Source of the DNA: Gracilibacillus alcaliphilus
GTDB lineage: Bacteria > Bacillota > Bacilli > Bacillales > Amphibacillaceae
Direction: 5' to 3'
Length of the DNA: 64,000 nucleotides
NCBI RefSeq assembly: GCF_016909015.1
Contig: NZ_JAFBFA010000003.1
Location: 62,001 to 126,000 of the forward strand
The position numbers and the translations under genes were made by a program. The notes under the pieces are model-generated. The model ran no database searches. It saw only the letters and a list, made by a program, of their open reading frames with translations, and was not told where the DNA came from. This document shows, in pieces, positions 43,930 to 52,323 of the stretch (position 1 is the first letter of the stretch; each line of letters begins with the position of its first letter).

Positions 43930-44766
43930 TTATCCTTTAACAGACCCTGCGGTCATTCCTTCAATTAACTTCCTCTGCGCAAAAAAGAAGATGATACATA
44001 CTGGAATAATTGTAATAATGCCCCCAGCCGTTAATAGATCCCATTGAACACCTAGCTGACCGATTAAATTTTTCAAGGTAACTGGTATAGTACGTGTTTC
44101 CTCATTAGTAAATAACACAGCAAATGTATATTCATTCCAAGATTGAATAAAAATATAGACACCTGTCGCAATGATAGAGGGCATCAATACAGGTAAAATC
44201 ACTTTAACAAAAGCCTTCGCACGATTGGCGCCATCAATCATTGCAGCTTCCTCTAAAGAAGAGGGCAAATCTTTTAAATAACCTGTCAACATCCATACAG
44301 AAAAAGGGATGGTAAATGTTGCATAAGCAATAACCAACGAAATCGGTGTATATAGTAGATTCAAACTGCGCATTATTGCAAATAATGGAATGAGTAACAA
44401 CACATTGGGAAACATATTATTCGTAAGAAAGAGTCCCATAAATATCTTCTTTCCCAAAAACTCAAACCTTGTAAATGCATATGCGGCAAGTGTTGATACA
44501 GTTAATGTTACAATGGTTGTAATCGTTGCTACTGAAAAACTATTAAACATTGGCAGTAAAAAATTAAATTCACCAAATAATTTTTGATAAGCCGTAAATG
44601 TAATATTCTCTGGCCAATATGTAACAACTGAACCATATAACTCACTTTCCGGCTTTATTGAAGTTATAAATGTCCAATAAAAAGGGAAAAGCAAAAATAA
44701 CATAATCGCTACGAGAGGTAGATACAACAACAATGTTTTTTGAAGTAAGCTTTTTTGCTTCACCAT
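43930..44766 (-). CDS. ABC sugar transporter permease (MalG type)
   Basis: 278 residues, six predicted membrane segments. LLFPFYWTFITSIKPESELY at the N terminus, EAA loop SLEEAAMIDGANRAKAFVKV, and AQRKLIEGMTAGSVKG at the end, characteristic of MalG/AraQ proteins. Its ATG directly follows the stop of the MalF-type gene (TAAATG). Works with the partner permease and the binding protein encoded upstream in the same operon; ATPase not encoded here. Confidence 0.93.
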   Translation of the reverse strand: MVKQKSLLQKTLLLYLPLVAIMLFLLFPFYWTFITSIKPESELYGSVVTYWPENITFTAYQKLFGEFNFLLPMFNSFSVATITTIVTLTVSTLAAYAFTRFEFLGKKIFMGLFLTNNMFPNVLLLIPLFAIMRSLNLLYTPISLVIAYATFTIPFSVWMLTGYLKDLPSSLEEAAMIDGANRAKAFVKVILPVLMPSIIATGVYIFIQSWNEYTFAVLFTNEETRTIPVTLKNLIGQLGVQWDLLTAGGIITIIPVCIIFFFAQRKLIEGMTAGSVKG

Positions 44767-45639
44767 TTATCTCTCCTTAAATGAATTCCTTAAATACGGG
44801 ATGGCAACAATAGCGAGCATTAACATTAAGAACAATGCCATGCTAGAGGAATAACCTAAATCTAGTACAGTTGCTTTATTGAAAATATAGACACTTAAAG
44901 TCTGGGTAGAATAAGAGGGGCCTCCACCCGTCATATTATGAATTATGTCAACTGAATTCGCGACCCAAATAACCCTTAATAGAATCGTGATAAATATAAC
45001 ATTTTTCAAAGAAGGGATAGTAATCCTCCACAATTTCTGTAACCTTGTTGCACCGTCTATATCAGCAGCCTCGTACATTTCTGTAGAAATCGCTTGAAGA
45101 CCTGCCAATATCATAATGGCGAAAAACGGAATACCTTGCCAAATGATAGTCACAATGACAGAACCGAAAGCTGTAGAAGTTTGTGATAGGAAAATAATAG
45201 GTTGATCAATCAAACCCAGCTTCATTAATAAATCATTTAATACACCATAACTGCCATCATAAATCCACTTCCACATTAAACCAATTAATACACCAGGTGT
45301 TGCCCATGGAATCAGACTTACAGCTCTTACAACGCCTCTTCCTTTGAATTGCTGGTTTAGTAGCAAAGCTAACAAAAAACCAAAAACAAACTGAAGTCCT
45401 ACTCCGAAAACAACCCAGATGACTGTGTTCTTCAATGCTTGCCAAAACACTGGATCACTAAACATTTCTGCAAAATTCATAAAGCCAATATATGCAATTT
45501 GATCAGGCCGGCGTAAATCATATTGTTGAAAACTCATAAAAATAGCTTCAATTACTGGCAGAAATACCACAAAGGTTACAATCAATAATGCTGGCGCTAT
45601 CAGTAAATATGGCCATATATTAAATTTTTTTCTAATCAA
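44767..45639 (-). CDS. ABC sugar transporter permease (MalF type)
   Basis: 290 residues, six predicted membrane segments. LIAPALLIVTFVVFLPVIEA near the start and EAA loop YEAADIDGATRLQKLWRITI. TTG start 8 bases after AGGTG. Separated from the binding-protein gene by a palindromic hairpin (45660-45690) and a cre-like site. CUT1 importer subunit; substrate unknown, but the operon also encodes a split transketolase, so a ketose or a sugar converted to one is plausible. Confidence 0.92.
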   Translation of the reverse strand: MIRKKFNIWPYLLIAPALLIVTFVVFLPVIEAIFMSFQQYDLRRPDQIAYIGFMNFAEMFSDPVFWQALKNTVIWVVFGVGLQFVFGFLLALLLNQQFKGRGVVRAVSLIPWATPGVLIGLMWKWIYDGSYGVLNDLLMKLGLIDQPIIFLSQTSTAFGSVIVTIIWQGIPFFAIMILAGLQAISTEMYEAADIDGATRLQKLWRITIPSLKNVIFITILLRVIWVANSVDIIHNMTGGGPSYSTQTLSVYIFNKATVLDLGYSSSMALFLMLMLAIVAIPYLRNSFKER

Positions 45640-45659
45640 AAGCTTTCACCTCTGTTTGA

Positions 45660-45690
45660 AAATGGCAGTTATACAGTATAACTGCCATTT
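45660..45690 (-). promoter_or_regulatory. Palindromic intercistronic hairpin after the binding-protein gene
   Basis: AAATGGCAGTTATAC (45660-45674), one central base, then its exact complement (45676-45690): a 15-base palindrome. Lies between binding protein and first permease. On the minus strand it is followed only by TTTTC, so at most a weak attenuator. Confidence 0.7.
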
Positions 45691-45693
45691 AAT

Positions 45694-45707
45694 TGAATGC
45701 GTTTACA
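45694..45707. promoter_or_regulatory. cre-like site inside the importer operon
   Basis: TGAATGCGTTTACA matches the CcpA consensus at 13 of 14 positions (T for A at position 5). It lies between the binding-protein stop and the permease, an odd place unless an internal promoter or a roadblock is used. Confidence 0.4.
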
Positions 45708-45720
45708 TTTTGTAAAAATT

Positions 45721-47013
45721 TCACTTTTCGTTCAATGCTTTTTGTAACGAGTCCATCGCTTCTTCAACCGATTGATCACCTAATAAGGCCGATGAAATCG
45801 TATTTGGCCAAGCTACATTAATCCATTCTGTTGTCGTATCCTTAATTGGAACGATTCCTGCATATGGCATACTTTCAATCGATACCCTCATAAAATCATC
45901 ATCTTGGAAAAAATCTAACTCTTGGACTGTTTTACTAACTGGCACATTTCCAGTTGCTACATTCCAATCCTCTTGTCCTTTCCCGGTTGCTAAATAAGAA
46001 ACCCATTCAAATGCTGCCTCCTTATGTTCCGTTGATTCGAAAATAACATTATTCGTATCCCCCATTGAAGTCCATTGTCCTTCGCCGCCAGGGAAAGGAA
46101 AGGCTGAAACGTCCTCACCAAAAGTCTCTATCATTTCTGCGGCTGATCCAGTATGGTGAATCGTCATTGCAGTTCTGCCAGATTTAAAATTTGCAATAAT
46201 TTCATTAAATCCATCAGTAGTAGCAGTTGGTGGAACAAACCCGCCACTATACAAATCAACAAAATCTTGCATCCCTTGCTTTGCTTCCTCACTGCTTAAA
46301 TCTTCAAAATTCCCACCTCGAGCATAAATAAAACTGCCCCATGGTTCGTGACCTCCTGTTGCACCACGCATACCAAAACCATATATATCTGTAGTACCGT
46401 CACCATCTGTATCCATTGTTGTCTTTTCAACAGCTTTTAAAAACTCCTCGTATGTTGTTGGCACCTCAATACCTGCTTCTTCAAAAATGGATGGTCGATA
46501 ATAAACATACAGTATTTGTGTATTCCAAGGCATTACGTAAATACTATCTGTACCACTTGCGTCACGCATTACATCATATAAATTCTCTTCAATATCGTCT
46601 TTATCTTCCCAATCATTGATAAACTGATCGAGATTAACCAAAAGATTATTCGCTGTAAATAATGGGGTTGCGGTCAATTTAAAGGCAGCTACATCTGGTC
46701 CTCCGCCACCCATTGCAGCAGTAAATAATGTATCACTGTATCCACCGCCATCCCACGGATATTCTTCACCTACTACAGTGATGCCTTTATCATTTGTTTC
46801 ATTAAACTCTGTAATAATGTCTTGCATAAGTTGGGAATACTCCGAATTATCTGCCCAATACCAATAATTTAATGTAACCTCTCCATCCGAGTCACTTTCA
46901 TTTGAATTATCCTCATCTGTTGTTGTCCCTTCTGAAGAATTTATTGACGCTGTACATGCCATTAACACCATACTCAATATAAACAAAACTAGTAATGAAG
47001 TAATTTTTTTCAC
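45721..47013 (-). CDS. ABC sugar transporter, extracellular binding lipoprotein
   Basis: 430 residues. Lipobox LMAC (Cys near residue 20) and a Ser/Thr/Asp-rich linker. Family 1 sugar-binding fold: VTLNYWYWADNSEYSQLMQD, GPDVAAFKLTATPLF, YVMPWNTQILYVYYRPSIFE and SGRTAMTIHHTGSAAEM. GTG start after GGGGAGAGAGACAA. It follows the transketolase genes by 45 bases. Likely ligand is a small oligosaccharide or glycoside that feeds the split transketolase, by inference. Confidence 0.92.
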   Translation of the reverse strand: MKKITSLLVLFILSMVLMACTASINSSEGTTTDEDNSNESDSDGEVTLNYWYWADNSEYSQLMQDIITEFNETNDKGITVVGEEYPWDGGGYSDTLFTAAMGGGGPDVAAFKLTATPLFTANNLLVNLDQFINDWEDKDDIEENLYDVMRDASGTDSIYVMPWNTQILYVYYRPSIFEEAGIEVPTTYEEFLKAVEKTTMDTDGDGTTDIYGFGMRGATGGHEPWGSFIYARGGNFEDLSSEEAKQGMQDFVDLYSGGFVPPTATTDGFNEIIANFKSGRTAMTIHHTGSAAEMIETFGEDVSAFPFPGGEGQWTSMGDTNNVIFESTEHKEAAFEWVSYLATGKGQEDWNVATGNVPVSKTVQELDFFQDDDFMRVSIESMPYAGIVPIKDTTTEWINVAWPNTISSALLGDQSVEEAMDSLQKALNEK

Positions 47014-47058
47014 TTGTCTCTCTCCCCTTGTATACGCATTTATAAACTATGTGAAATT

Positions 47059-48006
47059 TTAAGCATACACAGACTTCATAGATATACTTTTCTGACAGGC
47101 TGCTATAATCTCCTTACTTGTCAAACCATATTTCTCAAGCAGCGCTTCTGGTGGCCCAGATTCACCAAAGGTATCCTTGGTTCCCACTCGTATCAAAGGA
47201 ACTGGATAATTCTCAGCCAATACCTCAGCTACAGCTCCGCCTAGACCACCAATAACAGAATGTTCTTCAGCGGTAACAACACAACCAGTCTTCCGGGCAG
47301 CTTCAATAATAGCTTCTTGATCAATCGGTTTAATGGTATGCACATTAATTACAGCAGCATGAATACCATCAGCTGCTAATGCTGCAGCAGCTAACATTGC
47401 TCTTTCTACCATAATTCCACAAGCAAAAATAGTAACATCTGTTCCTTCTTTCATATTCCTTACTTTACCTAACTGAAATTCCCCAGCATCCTTTGTCAGT
47501 TCTGGAACTGGCGTGCGACCTAATCGTAAATATACCGGTCCGTTGTATGAAGCACTTGCTTTTGTTGCTTCATACGCCTCGGCAGCATCTGCAGGGACAA
47601 TAACCGTCATGTTTGGCATTGCTCTCATCGAAGCAATGTCTTCAAGCGCTTGGTGTGTTGCACCATCCTCACCAGTTGTCAAACCTGCGTGGCTGACAGC
47701 TATTTTTACATTTGCCTCGTTATAACAAGCTACTAACCTAATTTGTTCATTTGCCCTTTGGGCGGCGAAAACAGCGTATGTAGTAGCAAATGGTATATAT
47801 CCTGATAAAGCCAAACCAGCAGCTGTACCTATCATATCCTGTTCTGCTATACCAATTTGAAAGTATCTTTCAGGATATTTCTCTGCAAACCAATGTATCT
47901 TTACAGACTCCGCTAGATCAGCACACAATCCCACCACACGCTCATTCTCTGCTCCTAATTCTAATAATGCTTGTCCAAATCCATCCCGTCCTGCTCTTTC
48001 TGCCAT
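47059..48006 (-). CDS. Transketolase, C-terminal subunit (split enzyme)
   Basis: 315 residues from ATG 48006, after GGTAGGAGGAGGATTTTAC. Contains the pyrimidine-binding domain (RYFQIGIAEQDMIGTAAGLA, with the catalytic Glu in IAEQ) and the C-terminal domain. In the split form the complete enzyme is an alpha2-beta2 assembly with the N-terminal subunit encoded just upstream (27 bases). Known split transketolases include those for apulose 4-phosphate and sulfo-sugars; this one is not assignable. No sugar kinase or isomerase is present in the same operon. Confidence 0.92.
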   Translation of the reverse strand: MAERAGRDGFGQALLELGAENERVVGLCADLAESVKIHWFAEKYPERYFQIGIAEQDMIGTAAGLALSGYIPFATTYAVFAAQRANEQIRLVACYNEANVKIAVSHAGLTTGEDGATHQALEDIASMRAMPNMTVIVPADAAEAYEATKASASYNGPVYLRLGRTPVPELTKDAGEFQLGKVRNMKEGTDVTIFACGIMVERAMLAAAALAADGIHAAVINVHTIKPIDQEAIIEAARKTGCVVTAEEHSVIGGLGGAVAEVLAENYPVPLIRVGTKDTFGESGPPEALLEKYGLTSKEIIAACQKSISMKSVYA

Positions 48007-48033
48007 GTAAAATCCTCCTCCTACCATGTTTAA

Positions 48034-48876
48034 TTAATTTAAAATTAAATCGCTTTCAAAATTACTTTCGCCAATTTCTTTTAGAGCAATTTTCTCTTCT
48101 TCTGCTGATGGTGCCTTCCCGTGCCAAATTGGTTCATGTTCCATATAAGACACCCCATTACCAAGAACAGTTTTTGCAATAATGACAGTTGGTCTTTCTT
48201 TCGTTTGTTCAAATTGATCAAAGGCAGCTTGTATCTCTTCTATTTTGTGTCCATTTATAGAAATAACATTCCAGCCAAAAGCTTCAAATTTTTCATCAAG
48301 AGGTTCAATATTCATTACATCTTCTACACGCCCATCAATTTGAATATTATTCCAATTAATAATCATCGCCAGGTTATCTAATCTATGATGGGCTGATGTC
48401 ATCATTGCTTCCCATATTTGGCCTTCCTGCAACTCGCCATCACCAACTAAGCAGTAAACCTTCACTGAACTTTCACGTAATTTTTGCGCCATTGCCATGC
48501 CATTAGCTACAGAAAGCCCCTGCCCTAATGGACCGGAAGCGGTTTCAATTTCAGGTAAGTCATGTCGGGAAGGATGTCCTTGTAACCGTGAATTAATCTT
48601 CCTAAACGTTTTCAATTCTTCGACATCAATGTAACCCTTTCTTGCTAAGGCAGAATACAGTGCTAGACACGTATGCCCATTACTTAATACAAAACGATCT
48701 CTATCTTCCCACTGAGGATTTGTAATATCTTGCTTCATGCGATGAAAGTATAATTCTGCGATAATTTCAGCGGCTCCTATCGCTCCACCAGGATGCCCTG
48801 AATTCGCAGCAGATAATTGAATAATATCTCTTTTTATACGGGTTGCAATTTGTTTGAGCTCTTCTACATTTGTCAT
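48034..48876 (-). CDS. Transketolase, N-terminal (thiamine diphosphate) subunit
   Basis: 280 residues from ATG 48876, after GAGGAGGAATCAAG. Thiamine diphosphate and Mg motif GDGELQEGQIWEAM with later NWNNIQIDG; sugar-side residues NSGHPGGAIGAAE, SNGHTCLALYSALA and ETASGPLGQGLSVA. Normal for the first half of a bacterial split transketolase. It lies downstream of a FadR-type regulator with a 261-base gap that contains a structured repeat (48913-49034). Confidence 0.93.
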   Translation of the reverse strand: MTNVEELKQIATRIKRDIIQLSAANSGHPGGAIGAAEIIAELYFHRMKQDITNPQWEDRDRFVLSNGHTCLALYSALARKGYIDVEELKTFRKINSRLQGHPSRHDLPEIETASGPLGQGLSVANGMAMAQKLRESSVKVYCLVGDGELQEGQIWEAMMTSAHHRLDNLAMIINWNNIQIDGRVEDVMNIEPLDEKFEAFGWNVISINGHKIEEIQAAFDQFEQTKERPTVIIAKTVLGNGVSYMEHEPIWHGKAPSAEEEKIALKEIGESNFESDLILN

Positions 48877-48912
48877 ATCTTGATTCCTCCTCTTCAAACT
48901 AAGACTTGCAAT

Positions 48913-49034
48913 AAAGTGAAATTTCGTTCAGTATTTTTTTCCACTCCCAACAATCGGGCCGTTACTGGCTGTTAAATCTCCTACTTAGAAATGATGTGAA
49001 TTGGGAGGCTTACAGCCAGTTACACTGCGCTAAA
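48913..49034 (+). repeat. Dispersed structured repeat, copy 3 (122 bases)
   Basis: Begins AAAGTGAAATTTCGTTCAGT and ends CCAGTTACACTGCGCTAAA. The first hairpin is eroded (CAGT with ACT), but CAATCGGGC, TTACTGGCTGT with ACAGCCAGTTA, and the inner CTCCTACTTAG-type stem are kept. It lies between fadR-type and transketolase genes and would be within their shared transcript in the antisense sense. Confidence 0.72.
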
Positions 49035-49137
49035 TTTTTTGCTGCTGGCTGCTGCATCCATACCTTCTCAACCAGATATCCCCTATTCTGGATAGAATAG
49101 GAGGAGGTACAAATAGTTAACTAAATGATAAGCCTAT

Positions 49138-49833
49138 TTATTTTGATTCCTTATTTGAATCTAAGTAAGCTTCAATTCTTACTCGTACATCTTCAAATTG
49201 CTTTTCCATTAAGTCTTGTGCTTGTTGTGTATCCTGTATCACAATTGCCTCATATATTTCACTGTGCAGAGCTGCAGCTTGTTCTAAATTTTCCGAACGA
49301 TGAAACTCTTTCATTTGTTCAAAAATCTCCCAAAATGAGTTTAGCAGTTGATCCAATAACATATTCTCGATTCTAGAATACAGAATCTTGTGGAAAAGCT
49401 GATCTTCCTCTTTAAAAACTTCTCCACGCTTAGCCTTAGCTTCCATCCGATTGATTAAATCTCTCATCATCTGTAAATCTGAAAGTTCTAAAGAGTGAAT
49501 AGCCAATGGGAGATAACCTTTCTCTAACATGTGACGAATATCTAATAGTTCTAACAATGTTTCAGGTCGAGCCCGTAATAAAATGTTCCATCCTCCTACA
49601 ATGGAATTACTTACATTTGGAAACCTCACCTCCCTTCCTCTTCCTTGTGTTGCAACAATTATTCCACTAGCTTCAAATTCAGCTAGTAATTCCCTTAATA
49701 CCGATCTACTTACATCTAATTGTTCTTTAAGCTCTTTTTCAGACGGTAAGGTGTCACCGCTTTTTAAACAATCAACAATAATATTGATAATTTTATTTTT
49801 ACTAGCAATTTTCTTATCTGTTAAATATTCCAT
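49138..49833 (-). CDS. FadR/GntR-family transcriptional regulator
   Basis: 231 residues. N-terminal winged HTH (PSEKELKEQLDVSRSVLREL) and C-terminal FCD domain with the Asp-His-His metal pattern (EEDQLFHKILYSRI, AALHSEIYEAI). FadR-subfamily members sense carboxylates and sugar acids and usually repress nearby catabolic genes. ATG follows TAGGAGAGCTTAGTC. Twin palindromes of the GntR type lie in its promoter (49859-49890). First gene of the transketolase-importer-cupin cluster. Confidence 0.93.
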   Translation of the reverse strand: MEYLTDKKIASKNKIINIIVDCLKSGDTLPSEKELKEQLDVSRSVLRELLAEFEASGIIVATQGRGREVRFPNVSNSIVGGWNILLRARPETLLELLDIRHMLEKGYLPLAIHSLELSDLQMMRDLINRMEAKAKRGEVFKEEDQLFHKILYSRIENMLLDQLLNSFWEIFEQMKEFHRSENLEQAAALHSEIYEAIVIQDTQQAQDLMEKQFEDVRVRIEAYLDSNKESK

Positions 49834-49858
49834 GACTAAGCTCTCCTAATATTTTTAT

Positions 49859-49890
49859 TTGTAGAACAAATATATTATATTGTCAGACAA
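49859..49890. promoter_or_regulatory. Two FadR-type operators in the regulator promoter
   Basis: TTGTAGAACAA (49859-49869) and TTGTCAGACAA (49880-49890) both fit the GntR/FadR pattern TNGTNNNACNA and are 21 bases apart, two helical turns. They flank the core of a minus-strand promoter with TTGACA and TATATT spaced by 18 bases, so autorepression is predicted. Confidence 0.62.
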
Positions 49891-50067
49891 CTTGTCAATA
49901 GGTCATATGAATTTTAATATATTTAAACCTTTAAATAATTGGTAGGACATATTTTGTTGCACACTTATCAGCTACTTGTAATTACTAACAGCCCTGCTAA
50001 AGTCTATTTCTTTGGACTATTTTCGTATAAATTACTTATTCATACATCTGAATAGTTTTTTATCCAT

Positions 50068-50106
50068 AAAAAAAAAGACAGTACCATTTGTTAGGTATTG
50101 CCTTGT
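50068..50106 (-). terminator. Rho-independent terminator of the GH172/importer cluster
   Basis: GACA with TGTC and TACC with GGTA pair with an asymmetric internal loop, followed by nine T residues on the minus strand. It is the first such site after the stop codon at 50250. Confidence 0.6.
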
Positions 50107-50249
50107 CATAAATCCTATTTCATAACTTAATTTTTATATTTAACCCATAATACTATCCATTCTATAACTATTTCTTTGATGAGTTTTCCTTCCATACATT
50201 TGGAATGTATTTCAAATATATATTACACTCAAATGCTGCTTCAAAAAAA

Positions 50250-52277
50250 TCAACTGTCAAAATAATTTCTTTTCAACGTTATCTCGGCCAGTGAGGCTGC
50301 TGCTGCTCCGTTTCCCCAATCAAATATGGTGAACTCACCGACTTGATTCTTTGAACCGCTATCGGCATGGTTAAAGTTCTCCATATGAAAGCCATAATCC
50401 ATCTGATTAAAGTGTGGATGTGTTGCTTCATATAGCTTTTTGACTTCCTTATTCTCTGGACAGTACATCATATAGAAAGAAGCCTTCATCGCTAATAATC
50501 CACGATATTTATACCTGTCTTTCCCTGTAATCTGATAATAATCCAAATAAGTTAAAGAAAATAAGCTTTGTCTGGCATCATTCCATTCATCATCACTTGT
50601 CATCACACCGAACCCTCCGATTGTCGGAACGGTATAGAATGGCGGCTGCCAGATTTGTTGGAACAAGGACATTTCTGCGAGAACTTGCTCTCCATATTCC
50701 AAGTAATCGCCTTTATTGGTAGCTTTAAATAAATCTTTCAATGCCTCGGCTGTCCAATATATACCAAAATTACATTGATTATATAACCCGCTTCTGGCAT
50801 CTTTTTTTCGATATTGTTTGCCACTCCATTCCCTCGAACAAGACCAATAGGTTTCAAAGTCTTCCCATCTTCCCTGAGAAACGATATGCTGCAGCACATA
50901 TTTACCTGCCTTTTCAGCTGCTTCAATATAGTCTGGATCTGGATCGATTTCATAAAGCAGGCATAACAACATCACATGTACCGAAGTTTCTGGACTTTCT
51001 TTTAAATATTCGGAAACATCAAGATCTGTCGGTCTCACCCAAGCAGGAAAATTTCCATCAGAATATTGCAATAACAATAAACGTTCCACATATTTCTTTA
51101 CATATTGCAGAATGATTTCTTTTCTTTCTATATCTCGATACCATTTCAACAGCCAATAGCACGTCCAAGACGCATCTAATAAATGAACATAATCCTGAAG
51201 ACTTGGATCAGGCTGTCTGTCAGAAGACATTCGCCAGCTGCCATTTTCCCATTTCTTATCTGCCCCAGCTTCATAGCAGCCTGGAAACAGCCCGTTCATT
51301 TGCGGAGCACTTAAGGTGAATTGTAAGCTTTTCTCAGCCTTTTCTATTAAGCTCTCATCCTTCCAATGTCTTCCCCACAATGCATAGCCATAGGTACTTC
51401 TTATACTGGAAAACCATGCTTGATTCCAAATACTTTTCTTTTCACGCCAAACTTCTTCTGATCCCTTGCCTGGCTTTTGATTTGCCGTAACAATAAATAC
51501 GTGTGAGCCGACCCTACTGCCTTTCTGATCAAACTCTTGCCAACAAACAGAAGCCCAATGATGAAAAGACCAGTTATACGTATGTCTGACGTATGGTTCC
51601 AAGGCTTGTAAGCTGACTGATGGATTCTCGCCCACTTCTTTGACAAGCGACTCGTTACAAGCAAATTTTTCCCATAAATATTTCTCTAAAGGGCGATAGT
51701 CACGTTTACTGCCTGTTTTTCTTTTCTTCCATTGCACGAGATAAAACTGAAAAGTTATTTCATTTCCGACCTTATTTTCTCTTGGTCTGATCCGGTAATA
51801 GACATGACCAGTCGCTTCATAATTACTAAGGCCATACATAAAATAATGTCCTTGCTGCACATAGTCCATCACATGCGGGATTACCCTGTTTTCTTTGATA
51901 TCATGGAGATCTGGCACCAAGGTACACATTCTCTCTGCATTTTCTGCTACGATAGTTGGTGAACGAAACACTCTATCTCCAATCACCATATCAGGTTCCG
52001 GTGCTAAATGCGTTTTCCATGTGCATGTATAAGCCTCTGGTATAGGCATAACCAGTTGGATGCCGCTGATACGATCTGTCTCTACTTTCACCTTTATTTT
52101 CTCTAGTACCTCTGCTTCTTGTGATTCTTCTTGCTGTATTTCGACCTTGATCTTGGTATGATCTGCTGTATCAACGTATAATCCGTTCCAATCTGCTTGT
52201 CTAGTTAAGTCATATAGTGTCCACTTTCCGTGTTCCAACCATTTTATTTTGATATTCTCATGCTTTAACAGACTCAT
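50250..52277 (-). CDS. Uncharacterised protein, possible (alpha/alpha) glycosidase
   Basis: 675 residues, no signal peptide. The first 200 residues look beta-rich (GKWTLYDLTRQADWNGLYVD). From about 240 on, helical repeats suggest an (alpha/alpha)6 toroid: WGRHWKDESLIEKAEKSLQF, DASWTCYWLLKWYRDIE, ETSVHVMLLCLLYEID, NQCNFGIYWTAEALKDLF. Many Trp, Asp and Glu residues lie in loops (SDDEWNDARQSLF), as in sugar-cleaving enzymes. I do not recognise a CAZy family. ATG follows GAAGGGAGCAAGTG. It ends the 63 kb-side sugar cluster after two CUT1 importers, so a cytoplasmic glycosidase or lyase acting on imported oligosaccharide is the best guess. Confidence 0.75.
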   Translation of the reverse strand: MSLLKHENIKIKWLEHGKWTLYDLTRQADWNGLYVDTADHTKIKVEIQQEESQEAEVLEKIKVKVETDRISGIQLVMPIPEAYTCTWKTHLAPEPDMVIGDRVFRSPTIVAENAERMCTLVPDLHDIKENRVIPHVMDYVQQGHYFMYGLSNYEATGHVYYRIRPRENKVGNEITFQFYLVQWKKRKTGSKRDYRPLEKYLWEKFACNESLVKEVGENPSVSLQALEPYVRHTYNWSFHHWASVCWQEFDQKGSRVGSHVFIVTANQKPGKGSEEVWREKKSIWNQAWFSSIRSTYGYALWGRHWKDESLIEKAEKSLQFTLSAPQMNGLFPGCYEAGADKKWENGSWRMSSDRQPDPSLQDYVHLLDASWTCYWLLKWYRDIERKEIILQYVKKYVERLLLLQYSDGNFPAWVRPTDLDVSEYLKESPETSVHVMLLCLLYEIDPDPDYIEAAEKAGKYVLQHIVSQGRWEDFETYWSCSREWSGKQYRKKDARSGLYNQCNFGIYWTAEALKDLFKATNKGDYLEYGEQVLAEMSLFQQIWQPPFYTVPTIGGFGVMTSDDEWNDARQSLFSLTYLDYYQITGKDRYKYRGLLAMKASFYMMYCPENKEVKKLYEATHPHFNQMDYGFHMENFNHADSGSKNQVGEFTIFDWGNGAAAASLAEITLKRNYFDS

Positions 52278-52323
52278 AGATACACTTGCTCCCTTCCAAT
52301 TATTTATCTAAGTAGCTAGCGGC

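Noticed and set aside
47059..48876. Sulfoquinovose (sulfo-transketolase) pathway
   Set aside because: Sulfatases and a split transketolase are in the window, but sulfatases cut sulfate esters, not C-sulfonates, and no sulfoquinovosidase, SqwF or SqwD-type gene is present.
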